Assembly (NCBI GenBank): GCA_036924085.1 | Contig: JAVGWX010000004.1 | Location: 10,287,416-10,351,415 of the forward strand | Reading direction: 5' to 3' | Source: Ariolimax columbianus | Taxonomy: Eukaryota; Mollusca; Gastropoda; Stylommatophora; Arionidae | DNA length: 64,000 nt | Shown here: positions 34,333 through 46,343 of the stretch, piece after piece | Layout of the letters: every line of letters begins with the position of its first letter | Position numbering within the stretch: the first letter of the stretch is position 1 | Program-made: the position numbers and the translations under genes | The notes under the pieces: model-generated | What the model was told of the DNA's origin: nothing | The model's database searches: none | The model's input: only the letters and a program-made list of their open reading frames with translations

Positions 34333-35719
34333 CACCGAATGAGAGCCAGACACAGAATGGCAATCATGAGGAAACTTGCTGGCACAAGCTGGGGAGCAGA
34401 CGAAAGTATACTAAAGAAACTGTACACTGGAAGAGTGAGACCAGTTCTCGAGTATGGTATTGCAGCATGGACAACAGCAGGCGAACTTTGACAAGTTATA
34501 ACAGGAGGCATGAAGTCAACGCCAATTATAGAACTTGAAAAGATTACAAATCTGCAATCCATGACCGACAGAAGAGACTGCAGAGACAAGCAGCAAGCAG
34601 AGAAACTCAGAAGACTGACAGACCATCCAATGCATCAGAGACTAAATAGATTTGGTAATGGGAAACTAAAGCGGAGAAACTTTGCAGAAATAGCCAAAGC
34701 AAAGACGAACGAAGACCCTATAAACACATTAACAACATCAAAGCTCATCCCTACTGTAAGCAAACCTACCTGGAAGCAGCATATATTTCGGGTGGTGGCA
34801 GAAAATATACCAGGTATTGGAAACAAGAACAGCCAGACTGAAAAAGAAAGAAGAGACATAACCCTGAGGTACATAACGAAAAACTACCCAAGCACGGACT
34901 GGACCCATGCATACACCGACGGTTCTGTAACAAACACAACACAGAATGGAGAGGCAGTGGTATTCCTGAGCCTACCAAATGGTAGAAAAATAACACTGTC
35001 ATTGGCAACTGGAAAATACTCAAGCAATTTCAGAGCGGAGGCAGAGGCACTGAGGGCTGCAGCAGAAGCAATGCTGACAGGCAAAAGAAATGAAAGCCAT
35101 ATAGTCCTGTTCATAGATGCCCTGGCCGTAGTCACAGCACTAAAAAGCCAGAAAAATACTGAACTTAATGATTTAAGAACAGTACTCTGACAACTATGCC
35201 AGCAGACCGCACCAAAAAGAGTAGTGGTACAGTGGGTTCCATCCCATTGTAACATTCAAGGCAACGAGGAGGCAGACAGACTGGCAAAAGAAGGTGCAAG
35301 ACTACCACAACCAGATTCTAGTGTGACCTACCAAGAGTGAAAAAGGCTCATTAGAGCCAGATACATGGCCAAATGGGAAACAGAACATACTGGCTACAGA
35401 CAAAAAATGATGCCTATTACCAATTGAACAGAAGAGAGCAGGTCGTGGTCTTCAGACTCCGCACAGGCCACAACAGACTGAGGTACCACCTATTCAATAA
35501 GCTGAAGATAGGTAGCACTGACGAATGCAGTTGTGGTACCGGAAAAATGACCGCTGAACATCTGCTGCAAACTGCCCGAAATACGAGCACCAGAGAAAGC
35601 ACACGTGGCCATCACCAGTGGCAGCACGAGACAAGCTCTATGGCAGTGTCGACAGCCTCAATATGACCGCTGCTTTTTTCGAAAAAATTCAGGTTGACGT
35701 CTGACAGCGTACGAAGAAG
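34333..35719 (+). mobile_element. RNase H-carrying LINE, 5'-truncated, TSD-flanked
   Basis: A 1387-bp insertion bounded by a perfect 12-bp TSD, aaatctccaatt, at 34321-34332 and 35720-35731. It encodes the end of RT (GRVRPVLEYGIAAWT), a linker (HQRLNRFGNGKLKRR) and a well-preserved RNase H. The RNase H has AYTDGSVTN (Asp, about 34912), NFRAEAEALRAA (Glu), VLFIDALAVVTAL (Asp) and QWVPSHCNIQGNEEADRLAK (last Asp, about 35270). A C-terminal part follows with VVVFRLRTGHNRLRYH and CSCGTGKMTAEHLLQ. It ends cagcgtacgaagaagaa, the family 3' end and GAA tail. Interruptions are few: a stop at 34488, a stop at 35188, one near 35338 and a frameshift near 35400. Its siblings in the window are at 22195-23440, 26833-27131 and 56111-56183. 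It acts in target-primed reverse transcription when intact; this copy lacks the endonuclease and most of the RT. Confidence 0.95.
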
Positions 35720-35739
35720 AAATCTCCAATTACAATGTG

Positions 35740-36030
35740 AAGTCCGTTCTTGTTTTTGGTTTGGGGTTCTAATGTGGTCCGTTCTTGTATATGGTTTGGA
35801 GTTCTAATGTGAAGACCGTTCTTGTTTTTGGTTTGGGGTTCATAGTGAATGAGAAGAAGAGAGAGGTTGATAATCTAAAATTCATAAATGGGTTCCTGCG
35901 TAGGATAGAAGGACAGAAGTGGTATGATATGATCTCACCTGCGTAGGATAGGACAGAAGTGGTATAATATGATCTCACCTGCGTAGGATAGAAGAACAGA
36001 AGTGGTATGATATGATCTCAAATGGAAAAC
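35740..36030. repeat. two small tandem duplications
   Basis: Three copies around gtccgttcttgtttttggtt at 35742-35842, then three copies containing cacctgcgtaggatagaaga then cagaagtggtatgatatgat at 35900-36020. Confidence 0.85.
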
Positions 36031-36084
36031 ACGTTGTGTATTACCAACCAAGTATCAAGAGTACCGACAAGTGCAGCCTAACCT

Positions 36085-36470
36085 TTACATCAAGGCGACC
36101 CGTGGAGGCAGGTTAGACGTCACGGCGACCAGTGAAGGCAGGTTAGGCGTCACGGCGACCCGTGGAGACAGGTTAGACGTCACGGCGACCAGTGAAGGCA
36201 GGTTAGACGTCACGGCGACCTTGGAGACAGGTTAGACGTCACGGCGACCCGTGGATGCAGGTTAGACGTCACGGCGACCAGTGAAGGCAGGTTAGGCGTC
36301 ACGGCGACCTGTGGAGACAGGTTAGACGTCACGGCGACCAGTGAAGGCAGGTTAGGCGTCACGGCGACCCGTGGAGGCAGGTTAGACGTCACGGCGACCA
36401 GTGAAGGCAGGTTAGGCGTCACGGCGACACGTGGAGGCAGGTTAGATGTCACGACGACCCGTGTATATCC
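36085..36470. repeat. 30-bp minisatellite with 60-bp higher-order unit
   Basis: 30-bp halves gcaggttagacgtcacggcg followed by acc(a/c)(g/c)tg(a/g)a alternate as cccgtggag and ccagtgaag types, giving a 60-bp dimer repeated about six times. Confidence 0.95.
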
Positions 36471-36519
36471 TTACCTGCTATATTCTAGAGGCCCAAGGAG
36501 AACCACGACAACTACAACT

Positions 36520-37130
36520 TTCAAAAACCACGACGGCCCACATAAAGTACAAAGACTACGACGGCCCACATAAAGTACAACAACCACGACGGTCCACATA
36601 AAGTACAACAACCACAACGGCCAAAATACAGTTCAACAACCACGACGGCCCACATAAAGTACAACAACCACGACGGCCAAAATACAGTATAACAACCACG
36701 ACGGCCCACATAAAGTACAACAACCACGACGGCCCACATAAAGTACAACAACCACGACGGCCCACATAAAGTACAACAACCACGACGGCCCACATAAAGT
36801 ACAACAACCATGACGGCCCACATAAAGTACAACAACCACGACGGCCCACATAAAGTACAACAACCACGACGGCCCACATAAAGTACAACAACCACGACGG
36901 CCCACATAAAGTACAACAACCACGACGGCCCACATAAAGTACAACAACCACGACGGCCCACATAAAGTACAACAACCATGACGGCCCACATAAAGTACAA
37001 CAACCACGACGGCCCACATAAAGTACAACAACCACGACGGCCCACATAAAGTACAACAACCACGACAGCCCTCAAAAAACACGACGGCCCACATAAAGTA
37101 CAACAACCACGACGGCCCTCAATAACCACC
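36520..37130. repeat. 28-bp minisatellite, about 21 copies
   Basis: Very homogeneous unit cacgacggcccacataaagt then acaacaac. Frames on the minus strand stay open through it and are spurious. Confidence 0.97.
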
Positions 37131-37440
37131 ACATCCCCCAGAAACCACCACATCCCTCAGAAACCACCACATCCCTCAGAAACCACGACGGCCCCCAAAA
37201 CCCACCACATCCCTCAGAAACCACGACGGCCCCGAGAACCCACAACATGCCACACAAACCACGACGGCCCCCAGAAACCACCACATCCCTCAGAAACCAC
37301 GACGGCAACCCAAAACCCACCACATGCCACACAAACCACCACATCCCTCAGAAACCACGACGGCCCCCAGAACCCACAACATGCCACACAAACCACGACG
37401 GCCCCCAGAAACCACCACATCACTCAGAAACCACGACAAC
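37131..37440. repeat. derived array sharing the cacgacggccc motif
   Basis: Mixed units with accacgacggcccccagaac, ccaccacatccctcagaaac and acatgccacacaaaccacg. The shared cacgacggccc links it to the preceding 28-bp array, from which it probably derived. Confidence 0.88.
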
Positions 37441-37554
37441 GCACATAGACCCATCTACGCTTTCAGGTGAGAGTTCAGGGATGTCTACTTCATGACAGAT
37501 GGAAATAATGAGGCAGACAGACCAGCCAAAGGGGGCGAAAACAAAATACAGAAC

Positions 37555-39238
37555 AAAACGCCGCCATCCACATAGACAAATGACACAAAGAACAAAACTC
37601 CCCCATCCACATAGACAAGTGACATAACAAAACGCCCCCATCCCCATAGACAAATGACACAAAGAACAAAACGCCCCCATCCACATACACATGTATGACA
37701 CAAAGAACAAAACGCCCCCATCCACATAGACAAATGACACAAAGAACAAAACTCCCCCATCCACATAGACAAATGACACAAAGAACAAAACGCCCCCATC
37801 CACATAGACAAATGACACAAAGAACAACACGCCCCCATCCACATAGACACATGACACAAAGAACAAAACGCCCATATCCACATAGACAAATGACATAACA
37901 AAACGCCCCCATCCCCATAGACAAATGACAGAACAAAACGCCCCCATCCACATAGACAAATGACACAAAGAACAAAACGCCCCCATCCACATACACATGT
38001 ATGACACAAAGAACAGAACGCCCCCATCCACATAGATAAATGACACAAAGAACAAAACGCCCCCATCCACATAGACAAATGACACAAAGAACAAAACTCC
38101 CCCATCCACATGGACAAATGACACCAAGGAACAAAACTCCCCCATCCACATAGACAAATGACACAAAGAATAAAATTCCCCCATCCACATAGACAAATGA
38201 CATAACAAAACGCCCCCATCCCCATAGACAAATGACATAACAAAACGCCCCTATCCCCATAGACAAATGACAGAACAAAACGCCCCCATCCACATAGACA
38301 AATGACACAAAGAACAAAACGCACCCATCCACATAGACAAATGACACAAAGAACAAAACTCCCCCATCCACATAGACAAATGAGACAACGAACAAAACTC
38401 CCCCATCCACATAGACAAATGACATAACAAAACGCCCCCATCCCCATAGACAAATGACAGAACAAAACGCCCCCATCCACATAGACAAATGACACAAAGA
38501 ACAAAACACCCCCATCCACATAGACAAATGACACAAAGAACAAAACTCCCCCATCCACATAGACAAATGACACAAAGAACAAAACTCCCCCATCCACATA
38601 GACAAATGACACAAAGAAAAAAACTCCCCCATCCACATAGACAAATGACACAAAGAACAAAACTCCCCCATCCACATAGACAAATGACATAACAAAACGC
38701 CCCCATCCCCATAGACAAATGACATAACAAAACGCCCCCATCCCCATAGACAAATGACACAAAGAACAAAACTCCCCCATTCACATAGACAAATGACACA
38801 AAGAACAAAACGCCCCCATCCACATAGACAAATGACACAAAGAACAAAACTCCCCCATCCACATAGACAAATGACACAAAGAACAAAACGCACCCATCCC
38901 CATAGACACATGACACAAAGAACAAAACGCCCCCATCCACATAGACAAATGACACAAAGAACAAAACTCCCCCATCCACATAGACAAATGACACAAAGAA
39001 CAAAACGCCCCCATCCACATATTAATGTATGACACAAAGAACAAAACGCCCCCATCCACATAGACAAATGACATAACAAAACGCCCCCATCCCCATAGAC
39101 AAATGACATAACAAAACGCCCACATCCCCATAGACAAATGACAGAACAAAACGCCCCCACCCCCATAGATAAATGACATAACAAAACGCCCCCATCCCCA
39201 TAGACAAATGACACACAGAACAAAACGACCCATTCCCA
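37555..39238. repeat. 39-bp minisatellite with 35- and 30-bp deletion forms
   Basis: About 45 copies of acaaatgacacaaagaacaa then aacgcccccatccacatag, mixed with forms reading acaaatgacataacaaaacg or gacagaacaaaacg. The longest open frame in the window (minus, 37490-39415) crosses it; that is a product of the repeat, not a gene. The plus strand is strongly A/C-rich. Confidence 0.98.
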
Positions 39239-39249
39239 GACAAAGGCAC

Positions 39250-39560
39250 AGAGAATACCCAGACTGGGATATAACAGACTAATATAACTCCATACCAAGG
39301 TCAAGGAAAGATAATGTGACAATATTCTGGCCGTAAACAGACTACCGCAGACTGAGTTCGACAAATGAAACATCGGATACACAGACATGTGCCCTTGTGG
39401 TGAGAACAGACACACAGTACAAAGTGCTGGTCTTGTCTGCCCACTCCATGACAGAATTTGTCCAAACCAGCTAGGAATGTTACAATGTACTGTATGGTTA
39501 CACGGAGTCTACGAAATAGACCGGCATATTTATTGTGTGTGGGGGTATGGGGTGGAATGA
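39250..39560 (+). pseudogene. RNase H-LINE C-terminal relic
   Basis: One frame reads NIGYTDMCPCGENRHTVQ then CPLHDRI, resembling the CxCG...T.EH.L..CP zinc-knuckle-like end of RNase H-LINE ORF2 proteins. Upstream residues resemble the LRT.H.RLR block only after frameshifts. It is very old and the family assignment is tentative. Confidence 0.45.
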
Positions 39561-39599
39561 TGTGACTGAGGAGGCATCACTATGGTAAATTCAGGATTG

Positions 39600-40759
39600 G
39601 CACTTGTAATGTGGTGTGCCTTGTGGCACTGCGCCACGAAAGCTGAACCCTTGTTACAGACCTGCCAGGCACACATCGATGACAGGAGTGGCACTACGCA
39701 GTAGTCTGCTTTCTAAACGAAGAAGTAGTGATTATTTGAGAATGATTATGTTAAATGTTGACTTAGCTGTAACTAATATTTGCTATAACCAGACAACGCG
39801 CAAACTTAATGTAGATCAAATCGATCTGAATATGACAGCTGTCCCAGTATTACGTCCCCTTTCTGGCTGTGTACCGTACGATCCGAGAAAGCGTATAAAC
39901 GAGTTTAGCATTTATCCTTGTGGTACATTATACACGATTTGATAGATACGACGGTAAAACTATTGCCCTCTCGCACGTTCACATTGCAGTTTATCCCTCG
40001 AAGCAAGCAATGGTTGACGGCTGGAAAGCTAGGCTGTCTCTCCCACTCGCTTCGCTGTTTGCCTCTATTCAACACAACGCGGGCAGGAATCTTGTTAGAA
40101 CAACACAAAGGCTGAAATATTCATTCAATCGTTGTTCACGTGTTTATCAATATATGATCAAGTGGTTGACATCACCGGATACTCTGATATACGCTTTGTA
40201 ATTTGGAGATATATTGTAACTGTAAGGCGAACAATAAACTCAAGAATCGCCCTCAAAGCTTATATGCAAATGAGCTCGAGACAACGATTACTGTAAAACT
40301 CCGCATTGTTCGCTACTTGTTCCTGGACGCGCGTAGCGTTGGGTGGCGGGGTTTAGTGAGAGAAGGTTTGTTTGATATCTTCCTGTCGAGTCGGTGCTGT
40401 TTCTGTCCGTCATACTGCAGACATCAAATGATTGTCACGCGAGCCGTTAAACGAGCAAATTAAATATGCTACACTGGTTTTCCACTCTTTGCACCAGTTG
40501 AAGCATATAGTCCCATGGTAGGAACCATCGCCAAAGCACTTTGAGCTTACTGTTGCAATGCGATTTACATGATGAAGTTCCTCGCCCCACGCACAACCCT
40601 CTTTAATCGCTTTTACCTACATACTTGAAAAGCTACAATAACTAAACTATTCGCTACCAAGAGAAATGTTCCTGGCAACTTGTTGGTGGTATTTTCTGGG
40701 CAAACAGAATGTGGCTGACTTGGGGTTGGGATTGTTGATCCCGCTACTGGTACACGTTT
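39600..40759. other. unassigned DNA, longest non-repetitive block of the middle region
   Basis: Open frames of 87-108 codons occur on the plus strand (39616-39942, 39920-40201, 40203-40463) but overlap each other and show no recognised motif or splice context. No gene is claimed. Confidence 0.45.
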
Positions 40760-41075
40760 GTTGTGGCAGTTTGCGAATGCCCACAATGAGTAAGTTACTC
40801 TTTTGTGCCCCCTGAAAAGGACGTTAAATGTCGGGTTGCAGTAGCTTTCCTCGCATCCCGAGCGCGCTGATCAGGGTGGACCGGGGTCCTACAGGCGGTT
40901 GTGCTATTCTTGGCTTCAGCTGCGTGTCATTCACTACTACGGAGATCACGTCGATCACTCACCTCGTTAGCGAGGCTACCATGAAAACAGCCCGTTTCCA
41001 GGGAGGGCTACCAGGAAAACGAGGTGAGGGTCTTGGCCAGTATGTTTTGCCAGACCCTAACTAACATGTCTGATC
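40760..41075 (-). mobile_element. Dispersed repeat A, long copy
   Basis: The plus strand shows the reverse of the family: cccctgaaaaggacgttaaa, cagtagctttcctcgcatcc, ggttgtgctattcttggctt, cactactacggagatcacgt, gaaaacagcccgtttccagg, gagggtcttggccagtatgt. It aligns to 55555-55808 nearly throughout. Confidence 0.88.
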
Positions 41076-41261
41076 AGTATATTTTGCCTGACCAGATGTT
41101 AGTCTTCCTTCCCACTGGTACACAGTTGTGGCTGTTCTTGTACGATTGGGTGTGTTGAAGGTGGGCATGGATCTTCCTGTAAGTAGTTACATTGCAAAAG
41201 CGTTTCATCAGGGACATCATTACGCACATTGGCGATCATCTCGTGGGCCAGTTTCTGATAA

Positions 41262-41350
41262 CACTGGGTTTTTGGTAATACAGGTTTTCTGTTGTAACAC
41301 TGGGTTGTTGGTAACACTGGGTTTTTTGTAACACTGGGTTTTTGGTAACA
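41262..41350. repeat. about 18-bp minisatellite, 5 copies
   Basis: Copies of taacactgggttttttgg and variants. Confidence 0.88.
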
Positions 41351-41439
41351 ATCGGTTACTGGTAATTATGTCATACCTGTGCTGAGCCTGAAAAGAGCGA
41401 CTATAACACTCAGAAGCTATCACATAAGTAAGCACATCA

Positions 41440-42680
41440 ACAGACCCCTTGATGGTTATAACAATGACCAGACGACAGACCCCCTAATGGTTATAACAAT
41501 GACCAGACGACAGATCCCCTAATGGTTATAACAATGACCAGACGACAGATCCCCTAATGGTTATAACAATGACCAGACGACAGATCCCCTAATGGTTATA
41601 ACAATGACCAGACGACAGATCCCCTAATGGTTATAACAATGACCAGACAACAGACCCCCTAATGGTTATAACAATGACCAAACGACAGATCCCCTAATGG
41701 TTATAACAATGACCAGACGACATATCCCCTAATGGATCCCCTAATGGTTATAACAATGACCAGACGACAGATCCCCTAATGGTTATAACAATGACCAGAC
41801 GACAGATCCCCTAATGGTTATAACACTGACCAGACGACAGATCCCCTAATGGTTATAACAATGACCAAACGACAGATCCCCTAATGGATCCCCTAATGGT
41901 TATAACAATGACCAGACGACAGATCCCCTAATGGATCCCCTAATGGTTATAACAATGACCGACTAACTATTCACTAATGGATCCCCTAATGGTTATAACA
42001 CTGACCAGACGACAGATCCCCTAATGGATCCCCTAATGGTTATAACACTGACCAGACAACAGACCTCCTAATGGTTATACCACTGACCAGACAACAGACC
42101 CCTAATGGTTATAACAATGACCAGATGACAGATCCCATAATGGATCCCCTAATGGTTATAACACTGACCAGACGACAGACCCCCTAATGGTTATAACACT
42201 GACCAGACGACAGATCCCCTAATGGTTATAACAATGACCAAACAACAGATCCCCTAATGGTTATAACAATGGCAAGACGACATATCCCCTAATGGTTATA
42301 ACACTGACTAGACGACAGATCCCCTAATGGTTATAACAATGACCAGACGACAGATCCCCTAATGGTTATAACACTGACCAGACGACAGATCCCCTAATGG
42401 TTATAACAATGACCAGACGATAGATCCCCTAATGGTTATAACACTGACCAGACGACAGATCCCCTAATGGTTATAACACTGACCAGACGACAGATCCCCT
42501 AATGGTTATAACACTGACCAGACGACAGATCCCCTAATGGTTATAACAATGACCAGACGACAGATCCCCTAATGGTTATAACAATGACCAGACGACAGAT
42601 CCCCTAATGGATCCCCTAATGGTTATAACAATGACCAGACGACAGATCCCCTAATGGTTATAACAACGAGCAGACGACTC
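41440..42680. repeat. 35-bp minisatellite, about 33 copies, with recurrent 12-bp insert
   Basis: Unit cccctaatggttataacaat then gaccagacgacagat. Several copies carry an extra 12 bp, a partial duplication reading cccctaatggat, always at the same internal place (for example near 41732, 41880, 41932, 41976, 42022, 42134, 42600). Confidence 0.98.
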
Positions 42681-43366
42681 ACCTAAGGTCAATTACAGAA
42701 TGGCTAGACTCTAGAACAAGGACAGAAGTGAATATTCCCGCCCGAATCTTGGACCAAATAACTGTGACCTAGCAATAGATCACATTACTGTACACCAATG
42801 AAATTGTACTATATTGTACAGCAGACACTGCCACTGGAGATCAAGTGGTTAAGACTGCCTTGTACTGAGTACATTCTCAGAGCTACTGCGTGTGTGTTCG
42901 CGTGAACGTTTGAGAAAGGTGGAGTGATCAATTTACCGTTGCGTAAACTGGAATGTATCGAGATCCGCGAGCGAAACTGGTCCTTTTGCCTGGAGGCAGC
43001 AACAGCCACTTGACTCTCCGGAACAACGAAGCCACCACCCTCCCCTCACCCCCCCCCCCCCCCTCTCCTCCTGTGTAACAGGTATAATGAATTTTAAAAA
43101 TACTTCCTAGCCACGAGAACTCGGCGCGAGTTTAATTAATAAGACCAACAAGCCCGTTGTATGACGACTATATTTGTTACTGCTGACAACTGTCAGTTAA
43201 TCCTTTACAAGTCTTTCTTATAACTAGTCTAGGCACACAAAAACTGTGGGGATTTCCCTGTTATCACTTGTTATGGAAAATGACTGGTTTATTGCTGCTA
43301 GCAACTTTACCTACACAATCTAAACATGGTTCAGTACTATCGGGGATCAAATGTTCGACACTACGG
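42681..43366. other. unassigned DNA with poly(C)
   Basis: No gene supported. A C-rich run (accccccccccccccc type) lies at about 43048-43062. Confidence 0.45.
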
Positions 43367-43367
43367 C

Positions 43368-43602
43368 ATAACACAGGTCATGGTTTAGGTGGTTTGTTTA
43401 GAGCGGCATAGAAGGCTCCTAACTGGCTGCAGATCTACTTTGCTCTAGTGTTTTGAGTTCGTTAACGATGGACTCGCACATCGGTTAACCATACTCCGTA
43501 AGCGCTTCTCCCAACGCAGGGAAGCATTAAGGTGCTCGAGCCTAGCCCGCTAAATAAGAAACCCTTCTCCCGGCTACATCCAGCTCATACCAGAGCTAGT
43601 CC
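43368..43602 (+). repeat. Dispersed repeat E, copy 1
   Basis: Aligns over about 230 bp with 61358-61600: ttaggtggtttgtt(t/a)agagc, tctactttgctctagtgttt, cgcacatcggttaaccat, cgagcctagcccgctaa, ctcccggctacatccagct. No tRNA boxes or coding capacity recognised. Its right end runs directly into the 24-bp minisatellite. Confidence 0.85.
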
Positions 43603-45195
43603 TATGCCTATAACAGAGTCTAGTCCTATGCCTATAACAGAGTCTAGTCCTATGCCTATAGCAGAGTCTAGTCCTATGTCTATAGCAGAGTGTAGTCATA
43701 TGCCTATAGCAGAGTCTAGTCATATGCCTATAGCAGAGTCTAGTCATATGCCTATAGCAGAGTCTAGTCATATGCCTATAGCAGAGTCTAGTCATATGCC
43801 TAAAGCAGAGTCTAGTCATATGCCTATAGCAGAGTCTAGTCATTTGCCTATAGCAGAGTCTAGTCCTATAGCAGAGTCTAGTCCTATAGCAGAGTCTAGT
43901 CATATGCCTATAGCAGAGCCTAGTCATATGCCTATAGCTGAGTCTAGTCCTATAGCTGAGTCTAGTCCTATAGCTGAATCTAGTCCTATGCATACAGCTG
44001 AGTCTAGTCCTATGCATATAGCTTAGTCTAGTCCTATGCATATAGCTGAGTCTAGTCCTATGCCTATAGCTGAGTCTAGTCTTATGCCTGTAGCTGAGTC
44101 TAGTCTTATGCCTGTAGCAGAGTCTAGTCTTATAGCAGAGTCTAGTCATATGCATATAGCAGAGTCTAGTCCTATGTCTACAGCTGAGTCCAGTCGTATG
44201 CCCGTAGCAGAGTCTAGTCATATGCATATAGCAGAGTCTAGTCCTATGCCTATAGCAGAGTCTAGCCATATGCCTATAGCAGAGTCTAGTCCTATAGCAG
44301 TCTAGTCCTATGTCTATAGCTGAATCTAGTCCTATAGCTGTCTAGTCATATAGCTGAGTCTAGTCCTATATCTGAGTCGTCCTAAAGCTGAGTCTAGTCT
44401 TATAGCTGAATATAGTCCTATAGCTGAGTCTAGTCCTATATCTGTCGTCCTAAAGCTGAGTCTAGTCCTATAGCTGAATCTAGTCCTATAGCTAAGTCTA
44501 GTCCTATATCTGAGTCGTCCTAAAGCTGTCTAGTCCTATAGCTGAATCTAGTCCTATAGCTGAGTCTAGTCCTATGCATATAGCTGAGTCTAGTCATATG
44601 CATATAGCTGAGTCTAGTCATATGTATATAGCTGAGTCTAGTCCTATCCATATAGCTGAGTCTAGTCCTATGCATATAGCCGAGTCTAGTCCTATGCATA
44701 TAGCCGAGTCTAGTCCTATGCATATAGCCGAGTCTAGTCCTATGCATATAGCCGAGTCTAGTCCTATGCATATAGCCGAGTCTAGTCCTATGCATATAGC
44801 CGAGTCTAGTCCTATGCATATAGCCGAGTCTAGTCCTATGCATATGGCCGAGTCTAGTCCTATGCATATAGCTGAGTCTAGTTCTATGCATATAGCTGAG
44901 TCTAGTTCTATGCATATAGCTGAGTCTAGTCCTATGCATATAGCTGAGTCTAGTCCTATGCATATAGCTGAGTCTAGTCCTATGCATATAGCTGAGTCTA
45001 GTTCTATGCATATAGCTGAGTCTAGGCCTATGCATATAGCTGAGTCTAGGCCTATGCATATAGCTGAGTCTAGGCCTATGCATATAGCTGAGTCTAGGCC
45101 TATGCATATAGCTGAGTCTAGGCCTATGCATATAGCTGAGTCTAGTCCTATGCATATAGCTGAGTCTAGTCCTATGCATATAGCCGAGTCTACTG
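43596..45195. repeat. 24-bp minisatellite, about 68 copies
   Basis: Unit tagtcctatgcatatagctg then agtc, with atgcctatagcaga sub-types and 18-bp or shorter deletion forms concentrated at 44280-44560. The left block (43.6-44.3 kb) and the right block (44.57-45.19 kb) use different sub-types, and the right block is far more homogeneous. Eight-codon frames stay open on both strands and are spurious. Confidence 0.98.
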
Positions 45196-45229
45196 GAGCG
45201 TGACGGTCGTTGGAGTTGCACTCCGTACC

Positions 45230-45540
45230 TTTGCCGTGAAAATGCATTTGAAGGTGGTGTCAGCTTTTTCTGAAAGTAAGGTCACGGCCACAAGTTTCAT
45301 TCCTCGCTGCACATGGTTGTGTACCAATGTACAGGACGGCTTTTAGGTCATGAAGTTGCTCTAAGCAAAATAATCTAATCGCCTTTTACGTGAGGTTGCT
45401 AGTTCTAAACAAAACACTCTTTAGTCGTCTTTTACGTCATGAAGTTGTTAGCTCTTTACAAAACACTCTTTAATCGCTTTTAACGACATACTTGGAGTGC
45501 TAGAGTGATTCTACTCTTCCCCGCCTGGGTATCACATGGC
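45230..45540. repeat. degenerate dispersed repeat with internal duplication
   Basis: Two to three copies of an approximately 60-bp segment with cttttacgtcatgaagttg and aaaacactctttaatcg. The cttttacgacatgc motif also occurs at 29350. Confidence 0.6.
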
Positions 45541-45717
45541 GACGGTCAACCTCAGCCTCTACGCGTGTTTGCTCGTTCAATATGACACTGGCTTTATAGT
45601 CGTCTATGTACGAATAGTACAAAAAGATCAATCGAAGCTGCGCAGGTACAGTAGACGAATTTTGGATTAAAAAAACACGTATCATGCATAGATAATAGCT
45701 CAAAGACCGCAATAGAA

Positions 45718-46268
45718 CAACAGAACAAAAACAAAACTCGGGTTATAGCCATTAAGCCTTCGTCAGAGACAAACAACTAATGAAAACAATTAACAAATCA
45801 CACCCAAAAAAAAAAGGAAAAAAAAAGTCTAGATGTATGACGGATATACGATACAGTTGAGGCTGGCAGCCATTACCAGGAAGTTGCCATGAACGTGTGA
45901 CTCGTGGTTTATCAGTTATAAAAAAGAGTAGGCCAAACAAAAAGTGTGCTTATTTATTTATGTATCCTTTTTCTGTGTGTACATAATATTTTTGTTATCT
46001 GGTTTATTGCCTATATATGTTTTCATTGACTGATTCTACGTGCACTCTTTTTTTCTCATTTATTTGCATTCTAAGTGCACTTATATAGACCATTTCTTTG
46101 TCATAACTCGCATACCGTGACTCACACGTGACTAGGTACTTCCTGGTAATAGCTGCCAACACAAACCGTATCGTATCTCCGTCTTACATCACATCCTTTA
46201 TGTTGTTTTCATCTTTGTCACTGACGAAGACAATGTGGCCGTAACGTGGGTTTTGTTTTGTTCTGGTG
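45718..46268. mobile_element. fold-back element (MITE-like) with about 160-190-bp inverted arms
   Basis: The left arm (45718-45917) and the right arm (46100-46268) are inverted copies. Matching blocks include agaacaaaa...acaaaac, cttcgtcag(a/t)gacaaa, gatgta(t/a)gacgga(t/g)atac, gatac(a/g)g, tggcagc(c/t)attaccaggaag and cgtgtga(c/g)tc, in order and in opposite orientation. The left arm has an extra A-rich insert. About 180 bp of AT-rich spacer separates the arms. No coding capacity. A non-autonomous DNA transposon is the simplest reading; target duplication was not resolved. Confidence 0.75.
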
Positions 46269-46343
46269 CGGTCACTGAGCCATTACATATATATAGGTAG
46301 GTAGGTTTGGATCTGTCTGTGCGTGTGTAGAAAGAGAGAGAGA

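Noticed and set aside
37490..39415. A 641-codon open frame on the minus strand, longest in the window
   Set aside because: It is translation of a 39-bp minisatellite (a multiple of three) and equivalent frames are open in other phases; no conserved domain or splice context.
39600..40463. Series of overlapping plus frames as a host gene
   Set aside because: Frames overlap in different phases, have no motif, and no splice signals join them.
41440..42680. CRISPR-like appearance of regularly repeated units
   Set aside because: No unique spacers; copies are head to tail and the genome is clearly eukaryotic.
44520..45221. Eight-residue repeat proteins open on both strands
   Set aside because: Artefact of a 24-bp unit without stops in several frames.
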